From positions 372,001 to 436,000 of the forward strand of contig NZ_LN879502.1 in NCBI RefSeq assembly GCF_001499655.1: a DNA stretch of 64,000 nt, given 5' to 3'. This document shows positions 26,898 to 36,299 of the stretch, one piece after another (within the stretch, counting starts at the first letter, position 1; each line of letters begins with the position of its first letter). A program made the translations under genes and the position numbers. This stretch comes from Candidatus Protochlamydia naegleriophila. Its GTDB lineage: Bacteria > Chlamydiota > Chlamydiia > Chlamydiales > Parachlamydiaceae. The notes beneath the pieces are model-generated. The model saw only the letters and a program-made list of their open reading frames with translations. It ran no database searches and was not told the DNA's origin.

Positions 26898-29800
26898 GTG
26901 AAATTGATGCTGCCATTACCTTCCTATTTAAATCATTACCAAAAAGATGCCGAGAAATCGCTTGTTCAAAAGTTGGTTAAAGACATTGAGTTTTCTGGAT
27001 CAACTTATCAAGTTCTTGTTGAGGATCTACATACACACCAAAATTTCTGGGTATTTCTGCAGTTAGAGGGCAAAGGACAAATCAAAGATGCCTTTTGCTC
27101 TTGCGAAGATGTCCATGAAGAAGCGGGATGTTTACACCAGGCAGTGGCTTACTTGAGTTTATTCAACGACTCTGCATCCTCTATCCCTCTTCATCAGCGT
27201 TTTGAGCGTTCTTTGTGGAACCATCTCTGTTTTCTCTACGAAGAGCGCCTTGGGGATGATCCGACTCTCTTGCAAAAATTACAGCCGGGGCGCTATGTCG
27301 TGCGCTCGAGTCTTGATAAAACTATTTTTTCTATCAAAGCAAGCTCCGACGTTTCGATTGCCATGCTTGATCACTTAATCGATAAACGGCCGCAAGAAAC
27401 AGAAGAGACGTCACTTAAGTTTTCCAATCTTTCGAATGAGGAACTGCTCCTTTGGCGTGAAGGAAGACCGAATCCGCAGCTGCGCTATGACCTCTCTCTT
27501 TGGAGCGATCTTGCCAAGTGGTTGATGCGTAAGCAAGAGGAAGAGCAGCCTTATCAAATTTCTTTTCGCTTTTCAAAAAAAAGCATTCCCAATTGGATTC
27601 AAATTAGCTTTGAAGATGTGGAGATTGGATTTTATTTATCAGAGGCGAATCTGCCGCTCATCATTCCCTCTTTGGCTACTGTTAAAAGTCCCCTAGCCGT
27701 ACGCAATGCCAATAATCAGGGCATAGAACGAGCCGAGTACGATAAGGAAGTGGGAGTGCTGCATATTATTGAGGCGGAAGATGAATCGTCTTCGAATGAG
27801 AAAAGCAGTCTCGTTCAAGAGGGTGGGATTGCCCTAGATGGATGGACTTTTATTCCAGGCGACGGGTTTTATTCTGAAGAGCCTCATATCTTGTTGCAGA
27901 CGCCTGATCTTGAAGGGGAGGATTTATCTATCGCCTTAACAGAGCATCAACGTTTTCTTTCGACTCTGCTAACCAATGCTGTGATTCATCGCTCACCGCA
28001 GGTTCCTTCTTACCACTTATTTTTTGATAAGTACTGGAATTTGCACGTAGAGGCCTATTTATTCGAGGTCGGAGATCTCGTTTCCGGTGATTCCAGAGTC
28101 ATGGTGGATTGGGCTTATTTGGATGAAGATGGTTTTTATCCGTTAGAAAACAAGCGCTTCGATGAAGCGACAACGATTATCCCGATTTACGAAGTGGCCG
28201 ATTTTGTCACTCAAAATCGAGCGTGGTTGAATACGCATGAGGGGTTTCACACGCATGTTAGAAGTATCGAATATCAACTGAGTTATCAAGTTAGCTCTAC
28301 AAATAGGCTTACCTTTACACGTTCGCTGGCCAAAGCTAAAGACAAAACAAAAATGCAAGATTTTGGCGCATGGGTGTATTTGGAAGGCTATGGATTCTAT
28401 TCCAAAACAGCAGGCTCTTTTAACTATCTATTGAAGCCGGGCGTTTCTTTAAGCGCCGAGCAAATTCCTCTCTTTATTCGAATGAATATCGATGAGTTGA
28501 TGCTGATTCCGAATTTTTTCAGTGAAAAATGTCCGATTGAAAAGGTGGGTTTAAAGGTCAAACTTGCCGATAAGAAGACAATTAAGGTCGATCCCGAGTA
28601 TGTGCTATTACCTGCTTACAGAGGAAAAAAAGTACAGTTATTCGATGATTTTGTTTATGTCGACGGAGAGGGATTCTATGAGCTGCCCCTGGAGCTGCGC
28701 CTGCCCGATAAATTTCGCCATTCAGTCGAATTGGAAGGCGAAGAGCTGAATCTTTTCTTGACCTATGAGATAGAGGAGCTGCGCAAATACATCAGTGAAA
28801 TCGATCCCCGTTTGACGAAACCGAACCAGCGCCACTTAGTTACAAATTTAGTGGAGTCAGCGCCCGAAAAAGGAAGAGGCTGGTACCGTTTTAATTTATT
28901 TTATGAAACGGAAATGGGATTGATCTCTATTGCTGCCTTGCGGCAGGCCTTAAGCAAGAAGAAGCAGCAGTTTGCCTTTTTCGATGCAGGCCTCGTAACT
29001 TTGCAGGATAAACAACTGGATTGGATCCGCCGCTTAGATAAGGATCGCTTTGAAAAGGGCGAAGAGAGCGTTTATCTGACTTCTTTAGAGTTCATGCGCT
29101 TGAATGCATTCGATCCGATTAATCTCTTAGAGCAAGAGGGGATCGATCTTGAAAGAAGCCGCCAGCAGCTCAATGCGCTCAATCAGCTGCAGACACCTGA
29201 CGAGCCAAATATTGAAGGGCTCAATAGCCATTTGCGTCCATATCAAGAAATTGGCGTTCATTGGCTGTGGTTTCTTTATCGCCAACAACTTGCAGGCCTT
29301 TTGTGTGACGATATGGGGCTTGGTAAGACTCACCAGGCGATGGCTCTTTTGGCAAGCGTCGTCAATTTTTATCAAGATTTTGCCGAAGGAACGCAGCGCC
29401 ATTTTCTCGTCGTCTGTCCCACATCGGTCATCTATCATTGGCAGGATAAGCTGCAGCAATTTTTGCCGAAATTGCGCGTGTGTACTTTCTTTGGTACAAA
29501 GCGGAGCTTAGAAGAGTTTCACCAGCAGTACGACGTTCTTCTGACCTCTTATGGGATCTTGCGCAATGAGAAGGAATTGCTGTCTAAGGTGTCTTTCGAA
29601 GTGGCCATTTTTGACGAAATACAAGTTGCCAAGAATCAATTCAGCATGGTTTATGCCGCCTTGAAAGGGGTTAAGGCCCAGATGAAGCTTGGCTTGACGG
29701 GTACTCCCATTGAAAACCATTTAAGGGAGCTTAAATCGCTTTTTGATATCGTCTTGCCAACGTATATGCCCAATGAAAGTGATTACCGTGATTTGTTTAT

Positions 29801-30686
29801 TAAGCCTATTGAAAAAGAGCACAATCAGCACCGTAAAGACCTCCTCAACCGTCTGATCAAACCTTTTACATTGCGCCGCAAGAAAGAAGATGTGTTGACC
29901 GATCTGCCTGAAAAAATCGAGGAAATTGCGCACTGCGATTTATCGCCCTATCAGCAGCAGCTTTATACCGAGGTGCTTGAGCAGAGAAAGCGGCATCTTT
30001 TAGAAGAGCTTCAAAACGATCAGAACCCCATTCCTTACTTGCACATTTTTGCTCTCCTCTCCAATCTGAAGCAGATTTGTAACCATCCAGCTGTCTATTT
30101 AAAGACACCGGAAGACTACAATAAGTATACCTCGGGAAAATGGGATTTATTTGTCGAATTGCTTAGAGAAGCGCGCGAGAGCCAGCAAAAGGTGGTTATC
30201 TTTTCTCAATACCTTGGCATGCTCGACATTATCGAACAGTATCTGAAGGATCAGGGAGTGGGCTTTGCCTCTATTCGAGGAGCGACGCAAAATCGCAAAG
30301 AGCAGTTGCAGCTTTTCAATCACGATCCTGCATGTGAAGTCTTCGTAGGCTCTCTTCAGGCCGCAGGCTTGGGCGTCGATTTGACGGCCGGTTCCGTGGT
30401 TATTCACTACGATCGCTGGTGGAATGCCGCTAGAGAGAATCAAGCGACCGACAGGGTGCACCGAATTGGTCAAACGCGCGGTGTACAGGTGTTTAAGCTT
30501 GTGACGAAAGGAACCTTTGAAGAAAAAATCGATGCCATGATTGAGCGCAAGGGCCAGCTCATGGAAGAGGTTGTCGGCGTCGACGATCAAAATACCTTGA
30601 AAAAGTTCTCCCGCGAAGAGCTCATCGATCTTTTGACCTTTGAAGAGCCCGAAGAAGAACACGTCACACTGTCTGATATCGATTGA
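26898..30686 (+). CDS. SWIM zinc-finger SNF2-family helicase
   Basis: The 1262-residue product joins an N-terminal SWIM-type zinc finger (CSCEDVHEEAGCLH, pattern CxC...CxH, near residue 73), a long middle region and a C-terminal SNF2 ATPase. ATPase motifs are motif I DDMGLGKTHQ, Ia LVVCPTSVIYHW, II (DEAH-box variant) FDEIQ, III LTGTPIENHL, V QAAGLGVDLTAGS and VI ATDRVHRIGQ. These define an SWI/SNF DNA translocase, likely acting in transcription recycling or chromatin remodelling, as known for RapA-type and chlamydial SWI/SNF proteins. The tail is acidic. The frame starts with GTG at 26898; an ATG nine bases on is an equal option, as no clear ribosome site decides. A perfect terminator follows. 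Confidence 0.93.
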   Translation: MKLMLPLPSYLNHYQKDAEKSLVQKLVKDIEFSGSTYQVLVEDLHTHQNFWVFLQLEGKGQIKDAFCSCEDVHEEAGCLHQAVAYLSLFNDSASSIPLHQRFERSLWNHLCFLYEERLGDDPTLLQKLQPGRYVVRSSLDKTIFSIKASSDVSIAMLDHLIDKRPQETEETSLKFSNLSNEELLLWREGRPNPQLRYDLSLWSDLAKWLMRKQEEEQPYQISFRFSKKSIPNWIQISFEDVEIGFYLSEANLPLIIPSLATVKSPLAVRNANNQGIERAEYDKEVGVLHIIEAEDESSSNEKSSLVQEGGIALDGWTFIPGDGFYSEEPHILLQTPDLEGEDLSIALTEHQRFLSTLLTNAVIHRSPQVPSYHLFFDKYWNLHVEAYLFEVGDLVSGDSRVMVDWAYLDEDGFYPLENKRFDEATTIIPIYEVADFVTQNRAWLNTHEGFHTHVRSIEYQLSYQVSSTNRLTFTRSLAKAKDKTKMQDFGAWVYLEGYGFYSKTAGSFNYLLKPGVSLSAEQIPLFIRMNIDELMLIPNFFSEKCPIEKVGLKVKLADKKTIKVDPEYVLLPAYRGKKVQLFDDFVYVDGEGFYELPLELRLPDKFRHSVELEGEELNLFLTYEIEELRKYISEIDPRLTKPNQRHLVTNLVESAPEKGRGWYRFNLFYETEMGLISIAALRQALSKKKQQFAFFDAGLVTLQDKQLDWIRRLDKDRFEKGEESVYLTSLEFMRLNAFDPINLLEQEGIDLERSRQQLNALNQLQTPDEPNIEGLNSHLRPYQEIGVHWLWFLYRQQLAGLLCDDMGLGKTHQAMALLASVVNFYQDFAEGTQRHFLVVCPTSVIYHWQDKLQQFLPKLRVCTFFGTKRSLEEFHQQYDVLLTSYGILRNEKELLSKVSFEVAIFDEIQVAKNQFSMVYAALKGVKAQMKLGLTGTPIENHLRELKSLFDIVLPTYMPNESDYRDLFIKPIEKEHNQHRKDLLNRLIKPFTLRRKKEDVLTDLPEKIEEIAHCDLSPYQQQLYTEVLEQRKRHLLEELQNDQNPIPYLHIFALLSNLKQICNHPAVYLKTPEDYNKYTSGKWDLFVELLREARESQQKVVIFSQYLGMLDIIEQYLKDQGVGFASIRGATQNRKEQLQLFNHDPACEVFVGSLQAAGLGVDLTAGSVVIHYDRWWNAARENQATDRVHRIGQTRGVQVFKLVTKGTFEEKIDAMIERKGQLMEEVVGVDDQNTLKKFSREELIDLLTFEEPEEEHVTLSDID

Positions 30687-30697
30687 GGATCGCTTGT

Positions 30698-30721
30698 AAG
30701 CTCTGATTGCGATCAGAGCTT
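30698..30721 (+). terminator. Terminator of the SNF2 helicase gene
   Basis: AAGCTCTGAT (30698-30707) and ATCAGAGCTT (30712-30721) form a perfect 10-bp stem with a TGCG tetraloop, 12 bases after the stop. Confidence 0.8.
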
Positions 30722-31237
30722 ACTTTAGATTGCCATCTTAAAGAAAATTTTTAGCCGTTCTAATTGCGGACGGTTTTGATCAAGTGTTTAATCAATCTTA
30801 ATAGTCTGAAGATTACATTTTATTTTGTATTTAGATATGAAATTTGATGAAAATCGATGCTATGATTGACACGCCAGTTGATTGGTATTGATGATCAAAG
30901 CCCATTGAAACACCGTCTTGCGAAGAGTTTATCTTAGAATTACCCAAAACACGTCAAGCTGCTAATATGGATTGAGAAATGGATGTTGGCTTGATTGTGA
31001 GTAAATAATTTTTTAAAAAAATGTTGGCAGTTGGTCGTGGAAAGGTTTGATTCTAATCACCAGTTTTTACAGATTTTAAAAGAGCTTTCTAGCTTGTAAA
31101 AAATAAGCATTTATTTTTTTATTTCCACTCTGAAAAAGAGAGCCTATTAAACAATTAATTGACATATATAAAAAACCAGTGTAAATATTCGTGGAAAATA
31201 ATTTTTAACACTACAATTACTAAGGTTTTAGCAATCT
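30722..31237. other. AT-rich intergenic region, start of accessory block
   Basis: About 515 bases with no supported gene, markedly more AT-rich than the preceding genes. It should hold the promoter of the next two genes, but many TATA-like stretches make a choice arbitrary. AAGG lies about 12 bases before the ATG at 31238. Confidence 0.4.
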
Positions 31238-31978
31238 ATGTTGTCATATATAGGAAGTTATTTAGGTTATACTACTACGAATTCTTCGTCCTCAACTACT
31301 ACTGTTACCGTAGAACTAGGCCCACAGCAACCAGTTAGCGTCCAGGTACCAAATAACCCTCTTTCGATTCGAATAATTAATTGGTTTGCCGGATTTGTGA
31401 AAGCAATGCAGGATAAAACTATTGAGCAATCTTCCAATGTGTGTGAGGAAATTTATTTCGTTACGATTGACACGGGGCATATATTTTCTAAAATTTTTTT
31501 TGCAGCGGAAATTTACAAAGATTCAGATCTAAAGGTAAATAAAGAGAAGTGGCAAATCTGCTTGAATAAAATCGAAGGAATTATTGAAAGCACTTTTGAA
31601 GAGATTTATAGCTGTTTTGATCGAATCGCTATTGGTTATTTGCATGCAAATGGGATGCCACTATTTTTTATAAAATCCATTGGGAATAGAGACCCTATTT
31701 GCTTTGGCAATCAGGAAGAAATAAAAAAATCGGGTAATTGTCTGGAGCATCTTTTAGACAAAGTAGGGGATAGCAACATGCCAAAATATACGACTATGTC
31801 AAACATATATCGTAAGGCTCGTGAGGAAATGCCATTGGAGATTCGCGCAAAGTTGCCTTTACAAGAGCCTTTAAATCAATATATTGGCGACGAATTATTT
31901 CATTTTCTTGATCATAAAATGAAAGAAATATGGAATAGGATGGTTGTGCAATATAAATTAAAACGTATTCATACTTGA
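31238..31978 (+). CDS. Hypothetical protein
   Basis: The 246-residue product has a Ser/Thr-rich N-terminus (TTNSSSSTTTVTV) such as is often seen in type III secreted proteins, followed by a helical soluble region (NKEKWQICLNKIEGIIESTFEEIYSCF, HFLDHKMKEIWNRM). No signal peptide and no long membrane segment are present. I recognise no family. Codon use is AT-rich compared with the genes before 30.7 kb. The next gene starts 17 bases after its stop with its own AAGGAG, so the two are very probably co-transcribed and may act together. A secreted role is inferred only from N-terminal composition. Confidence 0.7.
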   Translation: MLSYIGSYLGYTTTNSSSSTTTVTVELGPQQPVSVQVPNNPLSIRIINWFAGFVKAMQDKTIEQSSNVCEEIYFVTIDTGHIFSKIFFAAEIYKDSDLKVNKEKWQICLNKIEGIIESTFEEIYSCFDRIAIGYLHANGMPLFFIKSIGNRDPICFGNQEEIKKSGNCLEHLLDKVGDSNMPKYTTMSNIYRKAREEMPLEIRAKLPLQEPLNQYIGDELFHFLDHKMKEIWNRMVVQYKLKRIHT

Positions 31979-31994
31979 ATGAAGTAAGGAGCTT

Positions 31995-32516
31995 ATGGTT
32001 ACCCCAGCTAATTCTACAGCCTATCCATATGAAAATCCACATGATCGATTTCCATTTGAAAATAAGGATTCATCCCTACGTCTCATGGCTGGGGATCTGC
32101 CAGGAAAGACAGAAGATCATTCAGTTTCTAATCAAGGTGAGGCATTTGCCAGAAAAGATTTATCAGAGATATTCGAAACAATCAAAAAATATGCGTTTGA
32201 ATTCTTTGCTAACATTGGCCCATTTGTATGTCTGGCAGTAGGTTTTATAGCATCAGGAACTTTTAAATTGTTCGGTTCTCTCATCAAACTTCAAATCGAC
32301 CAAGTGAATATTGCCACGCAGCAGATTCAGCAGCCTCAAATTCAACCTCAGGCTGAAATACGGACAGTTCACCATCATCACGAACACCACGTCTATCATC
32401 ACTACCCACAGCAACATGATTTTCAGCAAAGAAGGCGATCATTTTCCATACCGACGTGCGACCGCATGACATTTGAGAGGTGGAATAGTGCTCGTTCAGA
32501 AGAAATTATTTTTTAG
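31995..32516 (+). CDS. Hypothetical membrane protein with histidine-rich tail
   Basis: The 173-residue product has a disordered N-terminus, one strong membrane segment (FFANIGPFVCLAVGFIASG, ~residues 70-90), a Gln-rich linker and a dense histidine cluster (VHHHHEHHVYHHYPQQH). A basic end follows. AAGGAG three bases before the ATG supports the start, and a competing frame at 31975-32241 lacks such a site. The His cluster may bind metal ions. It lies directly downstream of another unknown gene in the same unit. Topology and role are inferred; no homologous family is recognised. Confidence 0.7.
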   Translation: MVTPANSTAYPYENPHDRFPFENKDSSLRLMAGDLPGKTEDHSVSNQGEAFARKDLSEIFETIKKYAFEFFANIGPFVCLAVGFIASGTFKLFGSLIKLQIDQVNIATQQIQQPQIQPQAEIRTVHHHHEHHVYHHYPQQHDFQQRRRSFSIPTCDRMTFERWNSARSEEIIF

Positions 32517-33130
32517 GAAGGGAAAGTTCTTTGATATCTGCCTTTTTATCCACCACAGAGAAATTTTAATGCTCATACATCATTTGTTTTGCAGTATGCT
32601 TTTGGGCCTATTAGAGCGTATATAACTGTTACACATTATCCAATAAATGGATGCCCGTACTAATCTTTTCCATTTTCTTTGTAAGCAATAACTTTCTTTA
32701 AGCAACTACCTTTGTAACCTGCTCTATGAAACGCATGCGTTTTTTTATTATGTTGAAATGCAACCTGCGCTTTAGCAAAATGAAGCCTGTTTGCAAAAAG
32801 CATTTGACAATATTTCTAGGCAATCAAATTCTATTTTTTAAGCCTATCTTAGATAGAGATTTCACATCTTTTGCCTAAAAATAGATCTTTTGAAATTTTA
32901 CAAATTATTTATTGTGATTTGACTGCATTCATTATATAATCCTTTTTTCCCTCCAATAAAAAAGGACATGATAAGCACTAAAAATTAGCTAATAAATGAT
33001 TGTTAATTCATTTAATCCTTCGATGCGCTTATTTTGTTTTTTCTGAGATTTCTTATATAAATTCGATTGTAATAGATTTAGCTTTTTACTGTTTAATAAA
33101 CTGTTTTTTAAATTAATAAAAAGGTTTCAT
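32517..33130. other. AT-rich intergenic region with a possible gene remnant
   Basis: About 610 bases without an intact gene. A 43-codon frame (32535-32663, plus strand) without a start reads like a real protein fragment (SFVLQYAFGPIRAYITVTHY) and ends in a stop, so it may be the remains of a decayed gene. The rest is poly-A/T-rich and should hold the promoter for the leucine-rich-repeat gene. Confidence 0.3.
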
Positions 33131-34126
33131 ATGATTAATGGATTTAATCATTCATATCCTTTGAGTATGGATCATTTTTCTTGGATTAATGATAGCTATG
33201 GAAAGCCGCATTTAAGTCATAACAATAGTAATTGTTTAGAAAAGCATTCGAGAATTGAAAAGATTAAGAAATTTAGCCTTACTAGATTTATCTTGTTTTG
33301 TTCAGCTGAGGTTAAATCGCAATGGGAAAAGTCTTTTTCAAGAACAAGAGTAGTCGCCTATGAGGAAGAGATCTCTTCTGAACTTCGAGAATTCACTGGC
33401 TTCATTCAGCTGGCAATTTCTGAAAAAAATCCTCCCTTGCTTGAGATGGAGAATTTTTCCGTTACTGAGTTTGGAATCAGAGAGCTTCCAGATGCCTTTT
33501 GCGAATTAATCAATCTTACAGATTTAAACTTATTGGGTAATCGTTTGGAAGCTCTCCCAGAGGATTTTGGGAATGTATCAAAACTTAAGAAATTAGATCT
33601 TACTTCTAATCGTTTCCGATTCCTTCCCAATAGCATCTGCGAGTTATCAGAACTTAAAAATTTACATTTAGGTTATAATCGCCTCCACTCTCTTCCCCAA
33701 AATTTTGGTAATTTGTCAAAACTCGAAGTATTGGATCTTTTTAATAATCATTTTCTATCATTTCCCAATAGTGTTTGTGAATTGTTAGAACTCAAAACAT
33801 TAAATTTAGGTTACAATCGACTCGAATCTCTTTCAGAAAAGATAGGAGAATTATCAAAGCTCGAAGAGTTAAATCTTTGCTTTAATAGGATCCAGTCCCT
33901 GCCTGCTTCTATTGGCTATTTATCCAATCTTCGTAGATTAGATCTTCGAAATAACTACTTAGAGAGTGTTCCTGAGTCTCTTTTTAGACTCCGTTCCGAT
34001 TGTGTGATCGATTTAGTAGAAAATCGTTTTTCTTCACAGACTGTTGAACAGTTGATACTAAGAGTTCAGAACTCCACTTATCGAGGACCGCAATTTTATT
34101 TTTGTATTAATGATAGGTTAATATAG
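33131..34126 (+). CDS. Leucine-rich-repeat protein, possible effector
   Basis: The 331-residue product has an N-terminal ~110-residue region without recognised domain, then about eight 23-residue leucine-rich repeats of the LxxLxLxxNRLxxLPxxFGxL type (e.g. LTDLNLLGNRLEALPEDFGN, LKKLDLTSNRFRFLPNSICE), and a short cap. Alternation of CEL- and GNL-type repeats suggests duplication of repeat pairs. No signal peptide or membrane segment is seen. LRR proteins of this bacterial LPx type in amoeba symbionts and pathogens are usually host-directed, so a type III effector is plausible, but this is inferred. AAGG lies six bases before the ATG. It sits in the AT-rich accessory block. Confidence 0.85.
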   Translation: MINGFNHSYPLSMDHFSWINDSYGKPHLSHNNSNCLEKHSRIEKIKKFSLTRFILFCSAEVKSQWEKSFSRTRVVAYEEEISSELREFTGFIQLAISEKNPPLLEMENFSVTEFGIRELPDAFCELINLTDLNLLGNRLEALPEDFGNVSKLKKLDLTSNRFRFLPNSICELSELKNLHLGYNRLHSLPQNFGNLSKLEVLDLFNNHFLSFPNSVCELLELKTLNLGYNRLESLSEKIGELSKLEELNLCFNRIQSLPASIGYLSNLRRLDLRNNYLESVPESLFRLRSDCVIDLVENRFSSQTVEQLILRVQNSTYRGPQFYFCINDRLI

Positions 34127-34157
34127 CTAACTCTCAGAGCCTAAATGATATGCAAGC

Positions 34158-35222
34158 TTGGCTAAATGGCTGATCGGAATAAATCGACAGTCTGAGGAAA
34201 TAGATCATCTTGATAGTGTGGAAGAGGTCTTCGAAGGAACGAGCCCAATCGTAATTGATCCGGTGGCAGTAGAAAAAGCGTATGAGAGGCAAGAATCTTT
34301 TTGTATGATTGCAAGGCCGGATGAAAGCGGACCCATTTCTAATTTCTCTCTTCATTTTCCTTACTTTAGGCAGGTAAACGGAGATGAGTTCTCGTGTGAT
34401 TCTGAAGAATGTTTTGTTTATGTGTATTTATCTGATCCTGAAAATTATATTTTTGAAGAAGGATATCTTCCAGGGTCTTTATTTGAAGGGAAAAAAGAGG
34501 ATAATCTTATCAGAGTGGGTTATGAAAAAGATTCAACACATCATATATTGGAGCTAAAAATCAAGCAAAATCCCCTTACAACAGGGAACTTTGAAGAAAC
34601 ATTTGCTTACTGTAAAAAAAGAAGTGAGCAAGTGAGCTTGTATGTTCCAGATTTATTTAGTCCAATTGATCGTTGTTATTGGTACAGAAATCTTAAGAAT
34701 CCTCTATTTTATTCAATTAACCCTAAGGGTGTCATTTGCCGAAATAGTCATGTAGATCACTTGCCATTGCCTCAAAGTTATATAGATGAAGAGCAAAAAG
34801 TCTGTTATCGCTATCAGATTCCAGATGCGGATGTATTCATTCATGAAAATAGTATAGATATCGTTTTAGACCTGCCTTGTGTTTGTTTACAAGATTTGCA
34901 GGTGATTATTGATAAAAACTTTTTTTGTCTTTTTGCAAACGTTCAGCAAATGATCGACTTATCTATTAATGATCCTGAGTTCTCAAGTCATGATCAATTG
35001 GAAGTACGCATAAAATCCTTGAATCATTCATCTAGTCAATTTACCTGCATCGATTCTCAACATGTTCTTAAAACAAAAGACTATTTGTTTGGCGTGGAAT
35101 GGGGGGCTTTGGGATTGACTTATGAAGAAGCTAAACAAGCTATAGAGCTAGGAAATATGCTGGCTTTGGCTGGAAAGGGTGTTATTCAAATTAATCTGCC
35201 AAGAAAAATAAACAATCAATGA
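34158..35222 (+). CDS. Hypothetical protein, 5' end uncertain
   Basis: The frame encodes 354 residues if read from the TTG at 34158, immediately after an in-frame stop at 34146. No ATG with a ribosome site is available nearby; the first internal ATG is near residue 50. The product is acidic and apparently soluble and cytosolic, without signal peptide or membrane segment (VYVYLSDPENYIFEEGYLPG, FGVEWGALGLTYEEAKQAIE). I recognise no family. The gene may be 5'-truncated or use a rare start. It follows the LRR gene by 31 bases and precedes the phosphotransferase gene by 28, suggesting a common unit. Confidence 0.6.
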   Translation: MAKWLIGINRQSEEIDHLDSVEEVFEGTSPIVIDPVAVEKAYERQESFCMIARPDESGPISNFSLHFPYFRQVNGDEFSCDSEECFVYVYLSDPENYIFEEGYLPGSLFEGKKEDNLIRVGYEKDSTHHILELKIKQNPLTTGNFEETFAYCKKRSEQVSLYVPDLFSPIDRCYWYRNLKNPLFYSINPKGVICRNSHVDHLPLPQSYIDEEQKVCYRYQIPDADVFIHENSIDIVLDLPCVCLQDLQVIIDKNFFCLFANVQQMIDLSINDPEFSSHDQLEVRIKSLNHSSSQFTCIDSQHVLKTKDYLFGVEWGALGLTYEEAKQAIELGNMLALAGKGVIQINLPRKINNQ

Positions 35223-35250
35223 AAGAGATGCTCTAGATGGAACGAATTGT

Positions 35251-36249
35251 ATGAAGAGAAAAGCTGATGAAACCTACCTAATTGATTGCTTAAAGACCAA
35301 GTACGCCATTGGAACTACCAGTCTTACATACCTTCCTCTAGGTGCAGATATGGATGCGTCTGTTTATAAGATCGAGGCTCATGGGCAGTCTTACTTCGTA
35401 AAGCTCAAGCGCAGCCATCATTCAGATATTAGTGTGAGGCTACTAGCATGGTTACAGGCATCTGGAATTCAGCAGATTATACCTCCTATCCAAACAGTGG
35501 ATGGCTCGCTAAGTCAGTCCATTAACGATTATACGCTGACTGTTTATCCGTTTGTCGATAGACAAAACGGATTTTCCTATCAACTGACGGATGATCAATG
35601 GGTTGCATTAGGTAAAGCGTTGAAGCAAGTTCATGAATTGGATGTGCCAACATCAATCAAAGATTTGATTAGAAAGGAAGCCTATTCGTCCAAGTGGCGG
35701 GAAACTCTTCGATCGCTCGACGCTCATATTGATGGAGACCCGGCCGGTAATGAAACGGCCTTGAAGCTACAGGCCTTTATGAATGCGCATAAGGCAATCA
35801 TTCACCGTCTCCTCAATCGGGCCGAATCTTTAAGCCAAATTATTCAGAAGCAATTAGCCGAATCCGTGCTCTGCCATTCAGATATTCATGGTGGCAATGT
35901 ATTGATAGATGGAAGTGGCGCTATCTACATAGTGGATTGGGACGGGCCTATCATGGCACCCAAAGAGCGTGATCTCATGTTTATTGGTGGTGGTGTCGCT
36001 AATGTTTGGAATAATCCGCGTGAAGAAGAATTTTTTTATAAAGGCTACGGAAAAACTAAGGTCAATCGGGCAATACTAGCCTATTACCGACATGAGCGAA
36101 TCGTGGAAGATATTGTAGAGTACTGTCAAGCATTGCTTTTGACATCCGATGGAGGTGAAGACAGGCTGGAGATGTACAAACAGTTTATGGACATGTTTGA
36201 ACCTAATGGTGTGGTAGACATAGCCTTTCAAACGGATGAGGGATTGTAA
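35251..36249 (+). CDS. Aminoglycoside phosphotransferase family, APH(9)/spectinomycin phosphotransferase-like
   Basis: The 332-residue product has a kinase-like fold. The nucleotide lysine is in YFVKLK (Lys51), the catalytic loop is CHSDIHGGNVL (Asp211) and the metal-binding DWD is at 229-231. From memory it closely parallels Legionella pneumophila APH(9)-Ia, which phosphorylates spectinomycin: length (331) and segments YPF..NGF..LT..QW..LGK.L.Q.HE, YS.KWRE..RS, CHSDIH.GNVL, PKERDLMFIGGGV.NVWN and YYRHERIVEDI are shared. All catalytic residues are intact, so activity is expected. Whether the natural substrate is spectinomycin or another metabolite is unknown. No resistance-island marker is adjacent; the AT-rich surroundings suggest acquisition from another amoeba-associated bacterium. 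Confidence 0.88.
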   Translation: MKRKADETYLIDCLKTKYAIGTTSLTYLPLGADMDASVYKIEAHGQSYFVKLKRSHHSDISVRLLAWLQASGIQQIIPPIQTVDGSLSQSINDYTLTVYPFVDRQNGFSYQLTDDQWVALGKALKQVHELDVPTSIKDLIRKEAYSSKWRETLRSLDAHIDGDPAGNETALKLQAFMNAHKAIIHRLLNRAESLSQIIQKQLAESVLCHSDIHGGNVLIDGSGAIYIVDWDGPIMAPKERDLMFIGGGVANVWNNPREEEFFYKGYGKTKVNRAILAYYRHERIVEDIVEYCQALLLTSDGGEDRLEMYKQFMDMFEPNGVVDIAFQTDEGL

Positions 36250-36299
36250 AAACGCTCTGTCGATTGTGAACGCAAACTAAAAGAAGACTCTTTACGTGA

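Noticed and set aside
31975-32241. 88-codon ORF overlapping the His-rich protein gene
   Set aside because: The 31995 frame has AAGGAG at the right distance, is longer and has a clear membrane segment, so this frame is a shadow.
30722-36249. Possible prophage or genomic island with integrase
   Set aside because: No integrase, transposase, tRNA attachment site or flanking direct repeats were visible; only composition suggests acquisition.
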